64,000 nucleotides of DNA from positions 1 through 64,000 of the forward strand of contig JFNU01000005.1 of NCBI GenBank assembly GCA_000634515.1, read 5' to 3'. Below, one piece after another: positions 46,608-56,710 of the stretch; the first letter of the stretch is position 1; each line of letters begins with the position of its first letter. The stretch is from Prochlorococcus sp. scB245a_520K10 (GTDB lineage: Bacteria > Cyanobacteriota > Cyanobacteriia > PCC-6307 > Cyanobiaceae). Below the pieces are notes generated by a model. The model did not search any database. It was not told the origin of the DNA and was given only the letters and a program-made list of their open reading frames with translations. The translations under genes were made by a program, and so were the position numbers.

Positions 46608-47612
46608 TTAATTTATTAACTCTTTAAGATCGATATTAGATCTAGATCCTAATTGTGTAATTATTTGTCCAGCACAAATTGAACCTATCTCTCCGCATTT
46701 TTTGAGGGAATAATTATTTATTAATCCATGAATAAATCCTCCGGCATAAATATCTCCAGCTCCTGTTGTATCAATAACCTTCTCTTTCGTAATTGACTTA
46801 ATTACTTCAATATAATCCTTATTTACCACAAGAGAACCATTACTGCCAAGAGTTACTACGACTAATTCACATAGGGAAGAAAGGTCTCTTTGACAGGTTG
46901 CCAATTTATCCTTTTGAAATAAACTTAAAACCTCGGATTCATTGCAAAAAACAATATCTACATATTCATCAATTAATTCCAAGAAACTCTTTCGATGTCT
47001 ATCTACACAAAATGAATCAGACAATGAAAGGATTATTTTTGTATTAGATTGTTTTGCAATTTGGGCGGCTTTAAGAAAGGCATTTTTGGCTAATTCGCTA
47101 TCCCATAAATACCCTTCTAAATATAAGTATTTACTTTCCTTAAGTACACTAAAGTCAATATCTTTTTGGTCAAACTCTATAGATGCACCTAGGTAAGTAC
47201 ACATAGTTCTTTGTGCATCAGGTGTAATCAAAATAATTGAATGAGCTGTTGAGGCACCTTCATTAGTGGGTGGAGTATTAAATATAGTTTTACTTTTTTT
47301 TATATCAGAAGAAAAGAAATTCCCAAATTGATCATTTTTCACCCTCCCAATAAACTGCACATCATTTCCTAATGCTGCTAAACATACAACAGTATTTGCA
47401 GAGGACCCACCTGATATTTGTTTGATCACTTTGCAATTTTCTAACAATCTCTGAGATTCATCAGAATTAATGAGATTCATTGATCCTTTATCAAGATTAT
47501 TTATCTCAAGAAATTTATCTTCAATATTTACAATAATATCTACTATTGCGTTTCCCAGGCCAATGAGATCAACCTTTTTATCCTGTTCCAAATGCCTAAA
47601 GGATTCATTCAT
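46608..47612 (-). CDS. PfkB-family sugar/nucleoside kinase (possible adenosine kinase)
   Basis: Ribokinase-fold kinase with the N-terminal GLGNAIVDIIV motif, QISGGSSANTVVCLAALG near residue 65 and the active-site DTTGAGDIYAGGFIHGL near 280-295. NDVQFIGRVKNDQFG is the substrate lid region. 334 residues. Close in pattern to adenosine kinase-like PfkB proteins of cyanobacteria; adenosine, ribose or another sugar remain possible. It starts 15 bases after the purA end on the same strand. Confidence 0.88.
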   Translation of the reverse strand: MNESFRHLEQDKKVDLIGLGNAIVDIIVNIEDKFLEINNLDKGSMNLINSDESQRLLENCKVIKQISGGSSANTVVCLAALGNDVQFIGRVKNDQFGNFFSSDIKKSKTIFNTPPTNEGASTAHSIILITPDAQRTMCTYLGASIEFDQKDIDFSVLKESKYLYLEGYLWDSELAKNAFLKAAQIAKQSNTKIILSLSDSFCVDRHRKSFLELIDEYVDIVFCNESEVLSLFQKDKLATCQRDLSSLCELVVVTLGSNGSLVVNKDYIEVIKSITKEKVIDTTGAGDIYAGGFIHGLINNYSLKKCGEIGSICAGQIITQLGSRSNIDLKELIN

Positions 47613-47627
47613 TAATTTGGAACTAAA

Positions 47628-48992
<1,365 letters not shown>

Positions 48993-49019
48993 TTACTTTT
49001 AAAAAGTAAATGAATTGTA

Positions 49020-49457
49020 TCAACTTTCTCTTAGGACCATTTTTTCAGCAAGAGAAAATTCTTTGGTTAAACGCTCTTTAAGTTTATCTGGTAAAGGTCT
49101 ACTTGCAAAGTTTTTGTAATGACCTGCCATAGCATTTAATGCTGTTTGCATGGTGGTAAATGATTGAGTTTTATTCACCATCCCTCTATTTCTGTATCTG
49201 GAAATATAGTCAGTTATAAGTGTAAGAGCCTCACTTCTTACTTCATCTTTATTTGGAGAATCTTTTGGAGTATCAACAGCTGTTTGTAATGTTTTGACAA
49301 CTGAAATTGTATCTTTTGTATAGTCACCAGTCATATAGGTTTTTGCAGCTATAGAAGGAGAACTAAATAGCGTAAAAACAACAATCAAAGAAAGTGAAAA
49401 AGATATAGCTTTAGTTAGATTCTTAAAAATTAATTTTGATGTCCATTTTAGTAACAT
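49020..49457 (-). CDS. psb27: Photosystem II assembly protein Psb27, no lipobox
   Basis: Lumenal factor that binds CP43 and keeps PSII intermediates from assembling the manganese cluster too early. The four-helix core is recognisable: YMTGDYTKDTISVVKTLQTA, ALTLITDYISRYRNRGMVNK, TMQTALNAMAGHYKNF and RPLPDKLKERLTKEFSLAEK. A signal (residues about 15-38) ends SSPSIAAKTYM. There is no Cys near the cleavage site, so it should be a soluble lumenal protein, unlike the lipoprotein form known in other cyanobacteria. It is 25 bases downstream of proS. Confidence 0.92.
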   Translation of the reverse strand: MLLKWTSKLIFKNLTKAISFSLSLIVVFTLFSSPSIAAKTYMTGDYTKDTISVVKTLQTAVDTPKDSPNKDEVRSEALTLITDYISRYRNRGMVNKTQSFTTMQTALNAMAGHYKNFASRPLPDKLKERLTKEFSLAEKMVLRES

Positions 49458-49482
49458 AACTTAGCTCCCAAAAAAATAAACC

Positions 49483-51285
49483 TTAAGACCTTTTATTGTA
49501 CATTATTTCTGATTCGGAAATAAATCTTTCCAATAATTTATCAGTACTAATTTTAAACTTAGTATTATTTGTTCTGCATAAAAGTTCTACTTCTTTATTA
49601 ACAGAATCTCTGCCAATAATAATCTGAAAAGGAATACCAATTAATTCAGCATCTTTAAATTTAACGCCAGCTCTATCGTTTCTATCATCTAGAAGGACAT
49701 CAATTTTATTAATTAAAAAGTTGTTATAGACTTGCTCAGTAAGGTCACTTTGAATAGGATCTTTTAGGTTTGTTGGAATAATAATAACTTCAAAAGGAGA
49801 AATCTGGATAGGCCAACAAATTCCCTTTTCATCATGATTCTGTTCTATAGCAGCTTGAGCTATTCTTGTCACTCCAATTCCATAACAACCCATCCATAAA
49901 TTTTTTAACTGACCATCCTTATCAGAGAACTTTGCATTTAATTTTTCACTATATTTTTGACCTAATTGGAAAATATGTCCAATCTCGATACCTTTTTTTT
50001 CCTTAAGTTCCTCATTATCATCATGACTTATTTTATCTCCTTTTTTGGCATTCCTGATATCCCTTATTAGATAATTTTTCGAAGCAAAAGAAAATTCTTG
50101 AAAAACTTTGTGGAAATTAACTTTATTCCCACCACTAATAAATTTTGTGAGGCTACTTGCAGAATGGTCAATTATTCTGGTCCATTTTTTATCCCAATTA
50201 GAACTAGATTTAATAGTTTTATTATCTAAATCTGGCCCGATAAAACCTAAGGGAAAATCAACTAGGTTTTTTTCTATAGTATTTTTATCTTCAATCTTTT
50301 TAAGGTTAATTAGATTGAAACTATGAAGTTGATTTATTAAGTTGAAAAGCTTTACTTCATTAATGTGTTGATCGCCTCTTATGCATGCAAGAATCGGGAC
50401 CTCAAATTTCCCTTCGAACTGTGCAAGGAATACTACTACTTTAATAATCTGACTAGGGTCTAAATTATTTTTATCGCAAACTTCGAGTATTGTTTTTTGT
50501 TTAGGTGTTTCCAGCCACTCTGCAAAATTATCTTTTAGTGGAATAGGTTGAGAGGGTAGAGAAACAGCTTTTTCAATATTTGCAGCATAAGAGCCACTTT
50601 GAGTAAACAAAATGGAATCTTCCCCAGCATCAGCAGTGACCATAAATTCTTTAGAAGAGGCTCCGCCAATTGCTCCACTATCAGCTTCAACGCCTACAGT
50701 CTGCAATCCACAAGATTCAAAAATATTTTCATAAGCAATGCCCACCTTTTCATAGAAAGAAGCCAGATCGTTTTCTGAAGAATGAAAAGAATAACCATCT
50801 TTCATTATAAATTCCCTACTTCTCATTAATCCAAACCTTGGCCTTATTTCATCTCTAAATTTTGTCTGAATTTGATAAAAACATTGAGGTAATTGCTTAT
50901 AGGAATTGATGGTCTCTGATGCAATACTCGTGATCACCTCTTCGTGAGTCGGAGCTAAACCAAACTCTTTACCTTGTCTATCTTTGAGATTAAACATTAT
51001 TCCTTCCCCTGCAGTATATCCTTCCCACCTTTCACTTTTTTTCCATAAATCTGCAGGATGAAGTTGGGGTAAAAGTAATTTTGTACAACCAATACTATTA
51101 AGTTCTCTTTCTATTATCGCTGATATTTTTTCAATAACTCTAAGCATTATTGGCATGTATGCATAAATACCGCTGTTTACTCTGCGAATGTACCCAGCTT
51201 TCAAAAGTAACTGATGTGAAATAATCTCAGCTTCAGAAGGTGTGTCACGAAGTGTCCCCAGAGGAAATGAGGTTGTCACGCGCAT
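49483..51285 (-). CDS. proS: Prolyl-tRNA synthetase, bacterial type
   Basis: Class II synthetase that charges tRNA-Pro. From the ATG at 51285 it reads MRVTTSFPLGTLRDTPSEAE, then motif 1 near AGYIRRVNSGIYAYMPIMLR, motif 2 around KFRDEIRPRFGLMRSREFIM, an editing (INS) insertion of about 180 residues, motif 3 in GCYGIGVTRIAQAAIEQNHD and an anticodon-binding C-terminus. 600 residues. The frame is open to 51321, but MRVT matches the family start. psb27 follows. Confidence 0.95.
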   Translation of the reverse strand: MRVTTSFPLGTLRDTPSEAEIISHQLLLKAGYIRRVNSGIYAYMPIMLRVIEKISAIIERELNSIGCTKLLLPQLHPADLWKKSERWEGYTAGEGIMFNLKDRQGKEFGLAPTHEEVITSIASETINSYKQLPQCFYQIQTKFRDEIRPRFGLMRSREFIMKDGYSFHSSENDLASFYEKVGIAYENIFESCGLQTVGVEADSGAIGGASSKEFMVTADAGEDSILFTQSGSYAANIEKAVSLPSQPIPLKDNFAEWLETPKQKTILEVCDKNNLDPSQIIKVVVFLAQFEGKFEVPILACIRGDQHINEVKLFNLINQLHSFNLINLKKIEDKNTIEKNLVDFPLGFIGPDLDNKTIKSSSNWDKKWTRIIDHSASSLTKFISGGNKVNFHKVFQEFSFASKNYLIRDIRNAKKGDKISHDDNEELKEKKGIEIGHIFQLGQKYSEKLNAKFSDKDGQLKNLWMGCYGIGVTRIAQAAIEQNHDEKGICWPIQISPFEVIIIPTNLKDPIQSDLTEQVYNNFLINKIDVLLDDRNDRAGVKFKDAELIGIPFQIIIGRDSVNKEVELLCRTNNTKFKISTDKLLERFISESEIMYNKRS

Positions 51286-51402
51286 ACAAAAAAAATACTT
51301 AATAATACTTAATTTTATCAATTAAGATGAAAAATGAATTTAAAGTGTCTTGAGTCCCTCAACGCCGCTAGTCTAAAAATATTCTTTCTGCTAACTTCTT
51401 CA

Positions 51403-51437
51403 GTAATGAAGTTCAAACTCTTTTAAAAGTTCATTAC
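51403..51437. repeat. Perfect 8-bp inverted repeat upstream of the HTH gene
   Basis: GTAATGAA and TTCATTAC with a 19-base spacer, ending about 17 bases before the first ATG at 51455. It also contains two AAGTTCA direct repeats. The position would suit an operator for the DNA-binding protein encoded next, or a leader hairpin; it is otherwise unsupported. Confidence 0.45.
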
Positions 51438-51454
51438 CACTAAAAAATTTTCTT

Positions 51455-51811
51455 ATGTTTATGGAAAATATAGATTCCAATATTTCTAGCGAAGAGGAAT
51501 TAGTTGGTATTGATGAAGTTCAAAAATTCCTAAACAGATCAAGAGCTTCTGTCTATAGGTATACAAATACAGATTTAAGAAATTTAAACCCTAGCTTTAA
51601 TCCAAGAAAATTAAATCCCGAATTTAGAACTGATCAAAAAGATCCTTTAAAATTTCATCCTAATGAAGTAGCAAGATTTGCAAAAGATATTTTAAGAATT
51701 AAGGAAGTTACTGTAGAGGTCTTTAATACACCCTCCTCCGCTGCTCAAAATATACTGGTACAAATATTAGACGAACTAAAATCTATTAGGTCTTTGCTTG
51801 AAAAAGAGTAA
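51455..51811 (+). CDS. Small HTH (MerR/excisionase-like) DNA-binding protein, 118 aa
   Basis: Residues about 18-42 are a helix-turn-helix of the MerR/excisionase type: GIDEVQKFLNRSRASVYRYT, with the SRASVYRY recognition segment. A loop with FNPRKLNPEFRTDQKDPLKF follows, then HPNEVARFAKDIL and a C-terminal helix suited to dimerisation (LVQILDELKSIRSLLEKE). 118 residues; ATG 51461 is a possible later start. Function is not recognised; regulator or structural DNA-binding role possible. It is divergent from proS. Confidence 0.7.
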   Translation: MFMENIDSNISSEEELVGIDEVQKFLNRSRASVYRYTNTDLRNLNPSFNPRKLNPEFRTDQKDPLKFHPNEVARFAKDILRIKEVTVEVFNTPSSAAQNILVQILDELKSIRSLLEKE

Positions 51812-51908
51812 TTAAGCAGTTAAAAATGAATGTTTTGATTTATTGACATTTTGAATGTAGGATTAATGATGTCTAATTATCTCCTTAATATTTACCAATT
51901 AAGAGTTC

Positions 51909-52163
51909 TTGAGTTACACGAAATCCAAGCAGTTTATTCAAAGTAAATTAAGCGAAGAATCTTCTCTTGGTTCTGCTCGAAGTGATTTTGAAAGAGATGA
52001 TGATGATCCTTTAAGTATAAGGAGTCTATCAGTAACATCTTTAGGTATTATTTTTGCCTTTTTGACAATTTTATTACCTTCAATAAGCATTTTAATTGGC
52101 AGACCTTTATCTCAAGGAAACGAGATAATTCATAATCACGATTTTAAAAAAGATGGACCTTAG
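51909..52163 (+). CDS. Small single-pass membrane protein, 84 aa, in the ppa operon
   Basis: TTG start at 51909. The N-terminal 42 residues are polar with an acidic patch (SDFERDDDDPLSIRSL), then one membrane helix (SLGIIFAFLTILLPSISIL), then a short His-bearing tail. The last 11 bases overlap the start of the downstream ppa, so translation is probably coupled. No named family recognised. Confidence 0.65.
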   Translation: MSYTKSKQFIQSKLSEESSLGSARSDFERDDDDPLSIRSLSVTSLGIIFAFLTILLPSISILIGRPLSQGNEIIHNHDFKKDGP

Positions 52164-52707
52164 TTCAATACCTCCATCTCCAATGAAGGGAATTGTAAAT
52201 ATTGTTGTGGAAATACCAGCAGGGAGTAGGAATAAATATGAATATTGCTCTGATGCAGGAATAATGGCCTTAGACAGAGTATTACATTCTTCAGTGAGGT
52301 ATCCTTTTGATTATGGTTTTATCCCAAATACCCTCGCTGATGATGGAGCTCCTCTTGATGCAATGGTGATAATGGATGAACCTACTTTTGCGGGTTGTCT
52401 GATAAAAGCAAGACCTATTGGAGTTTTGGATATGAATGATTGCGGTGCCTACGATGGAAAACTTTTATGTGTGCCTATGGCAAATCCTAGACAGGCTAAT
52501 ATAGTGAGTATTAATCAAATTGCTCCTAATCAGCTTGAGGATGTTGCAGAATTTTTTAGAACAAGTAAAGGACTTGATGGAAGAACAGTTCAAATTGATG
52601 GTTGGAGGGATTTTGATGCGGTTGAAAATTTATTGAAAAGTTGTATCCCCTTAAAAAAGAAAAACTTTAAAGTAATTAAGAAATCAAACATTAGTAAATT
52701 AAATTGA
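52153..52707 (+). CDS. ppa: Inorganic pyrophosphatase, family I, degenerate copy
   Basis: Starts MDLSSIPPSP, the typical cyanobacterial family I pattern, and keeps Glu20, Lys28, Glu30, Arg42, Tyr50, Tyr54, Asp64, Asp69, Asp96, Asp101, Lys103 and Lys139. Two conserved positions are changed: the Asp that corresponds to E. coli Asp67 is Ala66 (ADDGAPLDAM), and the position of Tyr141 is Ser138 (FFRTSKGL). The first is a catalytic metal ligand, so low or no hydrolysis is expected. A canonical copy is at 36825. It overlaps the ArsC-like gene by 4 bases. Confidence 0.9.
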   Translation: MDLSSIPPSPMKGIVNIVVEIPAGSRNKYEYCSDAGIMALDRVLHSSVRYPFDYGFIPNTLADDGAPLDAMVIMDEPTFAGCLIKARPIGVLDMNDCGAYDGKLLCVPMANPRQANIVSINQIAPNQLEDVAEFFRTSKGLDGRTVQIDGWRDFDAVENLLKSCIPLKKKNFKVIKKSNISKLN

Positions 52708-53060
52708 AAAAAATAATTTTTTATAGTTATTTAAAATGCTCTACCTGCCGAAAAGCTGCAAAGTGGCTTGAAAGCAAAGATTTTCAATTCCAATTAATTG
52801 ATATCGTAAAAGAACCACCACTTGTTAATTATTTAAATCTAGCCTTAAAACAATACTCTGATGATAAGAGAAGGATTTTTAATACAAGAGGTAAAGCCTT
52901 TAAAACTCTTAATATTGATATATATGGTTTATCAAAGGAAGAAATTATTCAACTTCTTTTAAGTGATGGTAAATTAATAAAAAGACCTTTTTTGGTTTAC
53001 GAAGAAGAAAAAGTAATATTAGGATTCAACGAAATTGAATATGCCGAACAATTTAATTAA
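52704..53060 (+). CDS. ArsC/Spx-family thioredoxin-fold protein
   Basis: Thioredoxin-like small protein of 118 residues with Cys12 and Cys15 in KCSTCRKAAKWLE and the KRPFLVYEEEKVIL segment typical of the ArsC/Spx/YffB group (RP loop). It could be a glutaredoxin-dependent arsenate reductase or an Spx-type regulator/oxidoreductase of unknown substrate. It uses a TTG start that overlaps the ppa stop in TTGA, implying coupling. lepB follows after 38 bases. Confidence 0.85.
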   Translation: MKKIIFYSYLKCSTCRKAAKWLESKDFQFQLIDIVKEPPLVNYLNLALKQYSDDKRRIFNTRGKAFKTLNIDIYGLSKEEIIQLLLSDGKLIKRPFLVYEEEKVILGFNEIEYAEQFN

Positions 53061-53098
53061 GTTATGTAAGGTTAAATTAATAATCCTTTGATAAATTT

Positions 53099-53758
53099 AT
53101 GCCTGCTTTTGTAAAAAGTTTTTTAAAGGAATGGGGCCTACTAATTCTATTAACTTTTTTTGTTTCTTCTTGTAGATCATTTTTTGCAGAACCTCGTTAT
53201 ATTCCCTCAGGTTCTATGCTCCCAGAATTACAAATAAACGATAGGTTAATTATTGAAAAACTTTCTCTGAGGAACTCTTTACCAAAAAGAGGAGATATTG
53301 TTGTTTTTAAATCTCCTTACTCATTTGATGAAAAACTAATTTCATCGAGATCTAAGCCGTTGCCAAAAAAAAGATATTGTTTTTTTATGAGTTTCCCTCC
53401 AATTTCTTTTATTCCGGGTTTGAGGGATCAAGCTTGCGATGCATATATTAAAAGAGTGGTGGCTCTCCCTGGAGAAATTGTTAGTGTAAATAAAAAAGGT
53501 GAAGTAATAATAAATAATAAATTGATTGATGAACCTTATTTATCGTATAAATGCTCATTATCTTTTTTTAATAACAACTGTGGTGCATTTGAAAATATTA
53601 AAGTTCCAGAAGATCATTTTTTAGTTTTAGGCGATAATAGGTCAAATAGCTGGGATGGGAGATATTGGCCTGCAAGTAAATTTCTTCACAAAAAAGATAT
53701 CATTGGAAAAGCATATTTAAGATTTTGGCCTCTTAGTAAAGTCGGCTTTTTTCAATAA
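53099..53758 (+). CDS. lepB: Signal peptidase I
   Basis: Membrane-bound serine protease removing signal peptides. One N-terminal membrane helix (about 10-24), catalytic Ser39 in PSGSM, Lys118 in YIKRVVALPGE, then GDNRSNSWDGRYWP (box E). 219 residues. The periplasmic part has four Cys (94, 113, 152, 161) in an insertion between the catalytic residues and after; paired disulfides are possible (inference). Last gene of the 51909-53758 operon-like group. Confidence 0.93.
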   Translation: MPAFVKSFLKEWGLLILLTFFVSSCRSFFAEPRYIPSGSMLPELQINDRLIIEKLSLRNSLPKRGDIVVFKSPYSFDEKLISSRSKPLPKKRYCFFMSFPPISFIPGLRDQACDAYIKRVVALPGEIVSVNKKGEVIINNKLIDEPYLSYKCSLSFFNNNCGAFENIKVPEDHFLVLGDNRSNSWDGRYWPASKFLHKKDIIGKAYLRFWPLSKVGFFQ

Positions 53759-53818
53759 ATCAAGTCTCGCTTATGACTAAGACTTAAACAAAAATTATAT
53801 TATAAAAAGCTTTTTAAT

Positions 53819-55147
53819 TTAAAGTGCTCCTGAAGCAGTTGCATCAAATATTCCTCCAAGATGTGTTGTGATGTTAAGAGCACTAATCACGGGGGGTTTA
53901 CTAGGATCATTGAAGAGGTCAATTACAGTTATGCCTCCATTACCTTGTTTTATCATCCATATGTTGGAATAATTTAAGCCTAGGATATTGCAAATAAGAG
54001 TTTTATTAACTGCATCATGTGCAACTAGAAGTGTTAGATCGTTATCTTTTTGAGATAAACAAATATTATTAAAAGCTTCTATCGACCTTTCTGATACATC
54101 TTTTATAGATTCCCCTTCGGGCATTATTACTTCTTCAGGTTTATTATGCCAATTTTCTAGTAATCTAGGCCAATTTTCTCTAATTTCCGACTCTAATTTA
54201 CCCTCCCATAATCCATGACTAATTTCCACAAGTGCATCTATTTTTTCTATTTTTAAATCTTTGTTATTTTGAAGAATTATTTGTGCAGTCTCGTAAGGCC
54301 TATACATTGAACTTGAAAATGCTTTATTGAAAGGAATATTTCTCAAATATTCAAAAGTTTTTCTAGCTTGATTTTTACCATTGTCGTTTAAAGGAATATC
54401 AATTTGTCCTTGGAATCTACCTTCTTTGTTCCAGTTTGTTTCACCATGCCTTATTAGAAATATTCTAGAATCTCCAATCTGACTAGTAATATTTTTATTA
54501 AGATGAGAAGTCTGATTTAAACATTCAATTTGCGTCTGAAAAGAGTTATAAATTTTTTTAATATTGAGAATTGAGAAAGAAGCATTTTCTAACCTAATTT
54601 TTCTAAAACCTTGAGTAGGCTTTCCTATTAACAATAGGATTAAACATCTAAGAATCGCATTATGTCCAACGACTAAAATATTAATATCATCTTTATCTAA
54701 ATAATTTTTCAAAATATCTTCTATAAAATTAGTTGCTTGATCAAATAACTCTTGAATTGGTTTATAAGTTTTACCATCACCTTTTTTTAAAATTAGATTT
54801 TCTGGATCATTTTTCCATATAGGGTAAATTTCTGGAAATTTGTTTTTTATTTCATCAATATTTAGACCAGACCATTCACTAAGGTCTACCTCTAATAAAT
54901 TGTTATCAAATATAATGTCTTGTTCTTCATGGAAGCTTTTTTTAATTGTTTTTGCAGTCTCCGCGGCTCTCACGAGAGGGGATGAATAGATCTTATTAAA
55001 ATTTATTTTTGATAATGCTTTTCCTGCTTTGTGGGCTTGTTTATACCCTTCTTCAGTTAATAATGAATCATCTGTTCTACCTTGAATCAATCCTTTTGCA
55101 TTGAAACTGCTTAGTCCATGCCTAACTAAAACTAATCTTATTGTCAT
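53819..55147 (-). CDS. Tandem histidine phosphatase protein (phosphoglycerate-mutase superfamily)
   Basis: Two copies of the histidine phosphatase fold in one chain of 442 residues. N-terminal domain: LVLVRHGLSSFNAKGLIQGR, phosphate-binding YSSPLVRAAETAK, and VVGHNAILR. C-terminal domain: FLIRHGETNWNKEGRFQGQI, SSSMYRPYETAQI and LLVAHDAVNK. Both retain the RHG His, the Arg and the late His, so both could act. Single-domain relatives include alpha-ribazole phosphatase (CobC), Gpm and other phosphatases; the substrate is unknown. It is convergent with lepB. Confidence 0.85.
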   Translation of the reverse strand: MTIRLVLVRHGLSSFNAKGLIQGRTDDSLLTEEGYKQAHKAGKALSKINFNKIYSSPLVRAAETAKTIKKSFHEEQDIIFDNNLLEVDLSEWSGLNIDEIKNKFPEIYPIWKNDPENLILKKGDGKTYKPIQELFDQATNFIEDILKNYLDKDDINILVVGHNAILRCLILLLIGKPTQGFRKIRLENASFSILNIKKIYNSFQTQIECLNQTSHLNKNITSQIGDSRIFLIRHGETNWNKEGRFQGQIDIPLNDNGKNQARKTFEYLRNIPFNKAFSSSMYRPYETAQIILQNNKDLKIEKIDALVEISHGLWEGKLESEIRENWPRLLENWHNKPEEVIMPEGESIKDVSERSIEAFNNICLSQKDNDLTLLVAHDAVNKTLICNILGLNYSNIWMIKQGNGGITVIDLFNDPSKPPVISALNITTHLGGIFDATASGAL

Positions 55148-55263
55148 TATATTAATTTGAAAATGATGATAATTTAATCATCTCATGGCGTGATAAAAAT
55201 AGGTATATAAATATTAGAAATTTCATTGATGTCTAACTATATTTTTTAGCTTTATAATAAATT

Positions 55264-56625
55264 ATGATCTTTCAAAATATTTCTAAGACAAAACTTTCCT
55301 TAGCTTTAATTTCCTTAGTCATTACTTTTTTTGTATGGCAACAAGGCTTAAGAGACAGTTTGAGTAGACCATCTGTTTCATTCGATATAAGTCAAAAAGA
55401 ACAGGAAATTGCTGAATTAGCAATCCCATCAATACCAATAAAACTTAAAAAATTTCTTATCACAAATGATCCAGTTGATGAAATAAATAATGCACTATCA
55501 CAGGTATCATTTAATGAACTAACAGAAAGAAATAAATTAATTCGAATTATTTCTTCAGAATCAAATGCATTTAAAATTGATAAAAATATATCAAAAGAGT
55601 TTAAAAATAAAAACTATAACTTACTAATAAAAGAGATAGAAAAAAAATCTAATAATAATTTGTATAAACCTAATTCTGATAAGTTTGATTTATTTAAAGA
55701 TGATAGATTTTTATATCACCTTTTAAGTAAGAAACTTGATTTTGATGATAGTTCATTAATTACAAAATCATTTTCAAGCAAAATGTTTTTAAAAATATTA
55801 GCTATAAGATTTATACCACTATTAACAATTTTGCTTGGTTCAATTCTGGCTCTAAAAACATTATGGAAAGCAATATATTTAAAAAAGTTTGGTTGGAAAG
55901 AAATTGAACCCCTAGAGTTGGAATTGATAGATATGGTTTTATTGATTGCAGGAGGATTTGTTGTCCTAGGAGAGGTTGTTTCTCCCTTATTTTCAATTAG
56001 TTTAGTTGAACTTTTATCTAAAAATATTTCAAATGAGCTGTCTCAATCTCTAAAAATATTTTTTGGATATCTCTTTATGGCTATTCCACCATTATTGATA
56101 GTTTATTATCAAATTAAATCCTTAAAGGGTGAATTTATTTTAAAAAAAGATTATTTTCAGTTTAAGTTCTCGTCCATAAAACATGCACTTATTTATGGAA
56201 TTAAAGGCTGGTTAACTATAGTTCCTTTTGTTTTATTGATTTCTGTAATTATGAATAGTCTGATTGATAATCAGAATGGAAGTAACCCTTTATTAGAAAT
56301 TGTTCTTAATAATAAGAATTACTTTTCATTTATTATTTTATTTGCAACAACAACTCTCTTAGCTCCTTTCTTTGAAGAGATCATATTTCGCGGTATTTTA
56401 TTACCAACCCTCTCACGAGATTTTGGAGTGATTTGGGGCATTGTAGTTTCAGCTTTTATTTTTGCTTTGGCTCATTTAAGTTTTGGGGAAATGCCTCCAT
56501 TATTTGTTCTAGGAATAGGACTAGGGATTACAAGAATCGTTTCAGGTAGCTTGCTTTCTTCAGTAATTATGCATTCTTTGTGGAATGGATTAACCTTCTT
56601 AAATTTATTCTTATTAAGAACATAA
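55264..56625 (+). CDS. CPBP-family (CAAX-like) intramembrane metalloprotease
   Basis: 453 residues with one N-terminal helix, a polar lumenal/periplasmic region to about residue 175, then about seven more helices. The glutamic-type motif FFEEIIFRGILL lies near residue 368-378 and ALAHLSFGEMPPLF near 398-410, the two Abi/CPBP signatures. The long N-terminal soluble part is larger than in typical members. Role in cyanobacteria unknown; related plant proteins act in chloroplasts. Divergent from the tandem phosphatase. Confidence 0.88.
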   Translation: MIFQNISKTKLSLALISLVITFFVWQQGLRDSLSRPSVSFDISQKEQEIAELAIPSIPIKLKKFLITNDPVDEINNALSQVSFNELTERNKLIRIISSESNAFKIDKNISKEFKNKNYNLLIKEIEKKSNNNLYKPNSDKFDLFKDDRFLYHLLSKKLDFDDSSLITKSFSSKMFLKILAIRFIPLLTILLGSILALKTLWKAIYLKKFGWKEIEPLELELIDMVLLIAGGFVVLGEVVSPLFSISLVELLSKNISNELSQSLKIFFGYLFMAIPPLLIVYYQIKSLKGEFILKKDYFQFKFSSIKHALIYGIKGWLTIVPFVLLISVIMNSLIDNQNGSNPLLEIVLNNKNYFSFIILFATTTLLAPFFEEIIFRGILLPTLSRDFGVIWGIVVSAFIFALAHLSFGEMPPLFVLGIGLGITRIVSGSLLSSVIMHSLWNGLTFLNLFLLRT

Positions 56626-56710
56626 AGAATTTAATTTTATTACTTGCGTATCAAACTAAAAGATGTTTATTTAACTAATAATGCTTCTTTTACTCATAAA
56701 TAAATTTTAG

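Noticed and set aside
53800..53815. AAAAAGCTTTTT palindrome between lepB and the tandem phosphatase as a terminator
   Set aside because: Cannot form a stem with a proper loop; probably chance.
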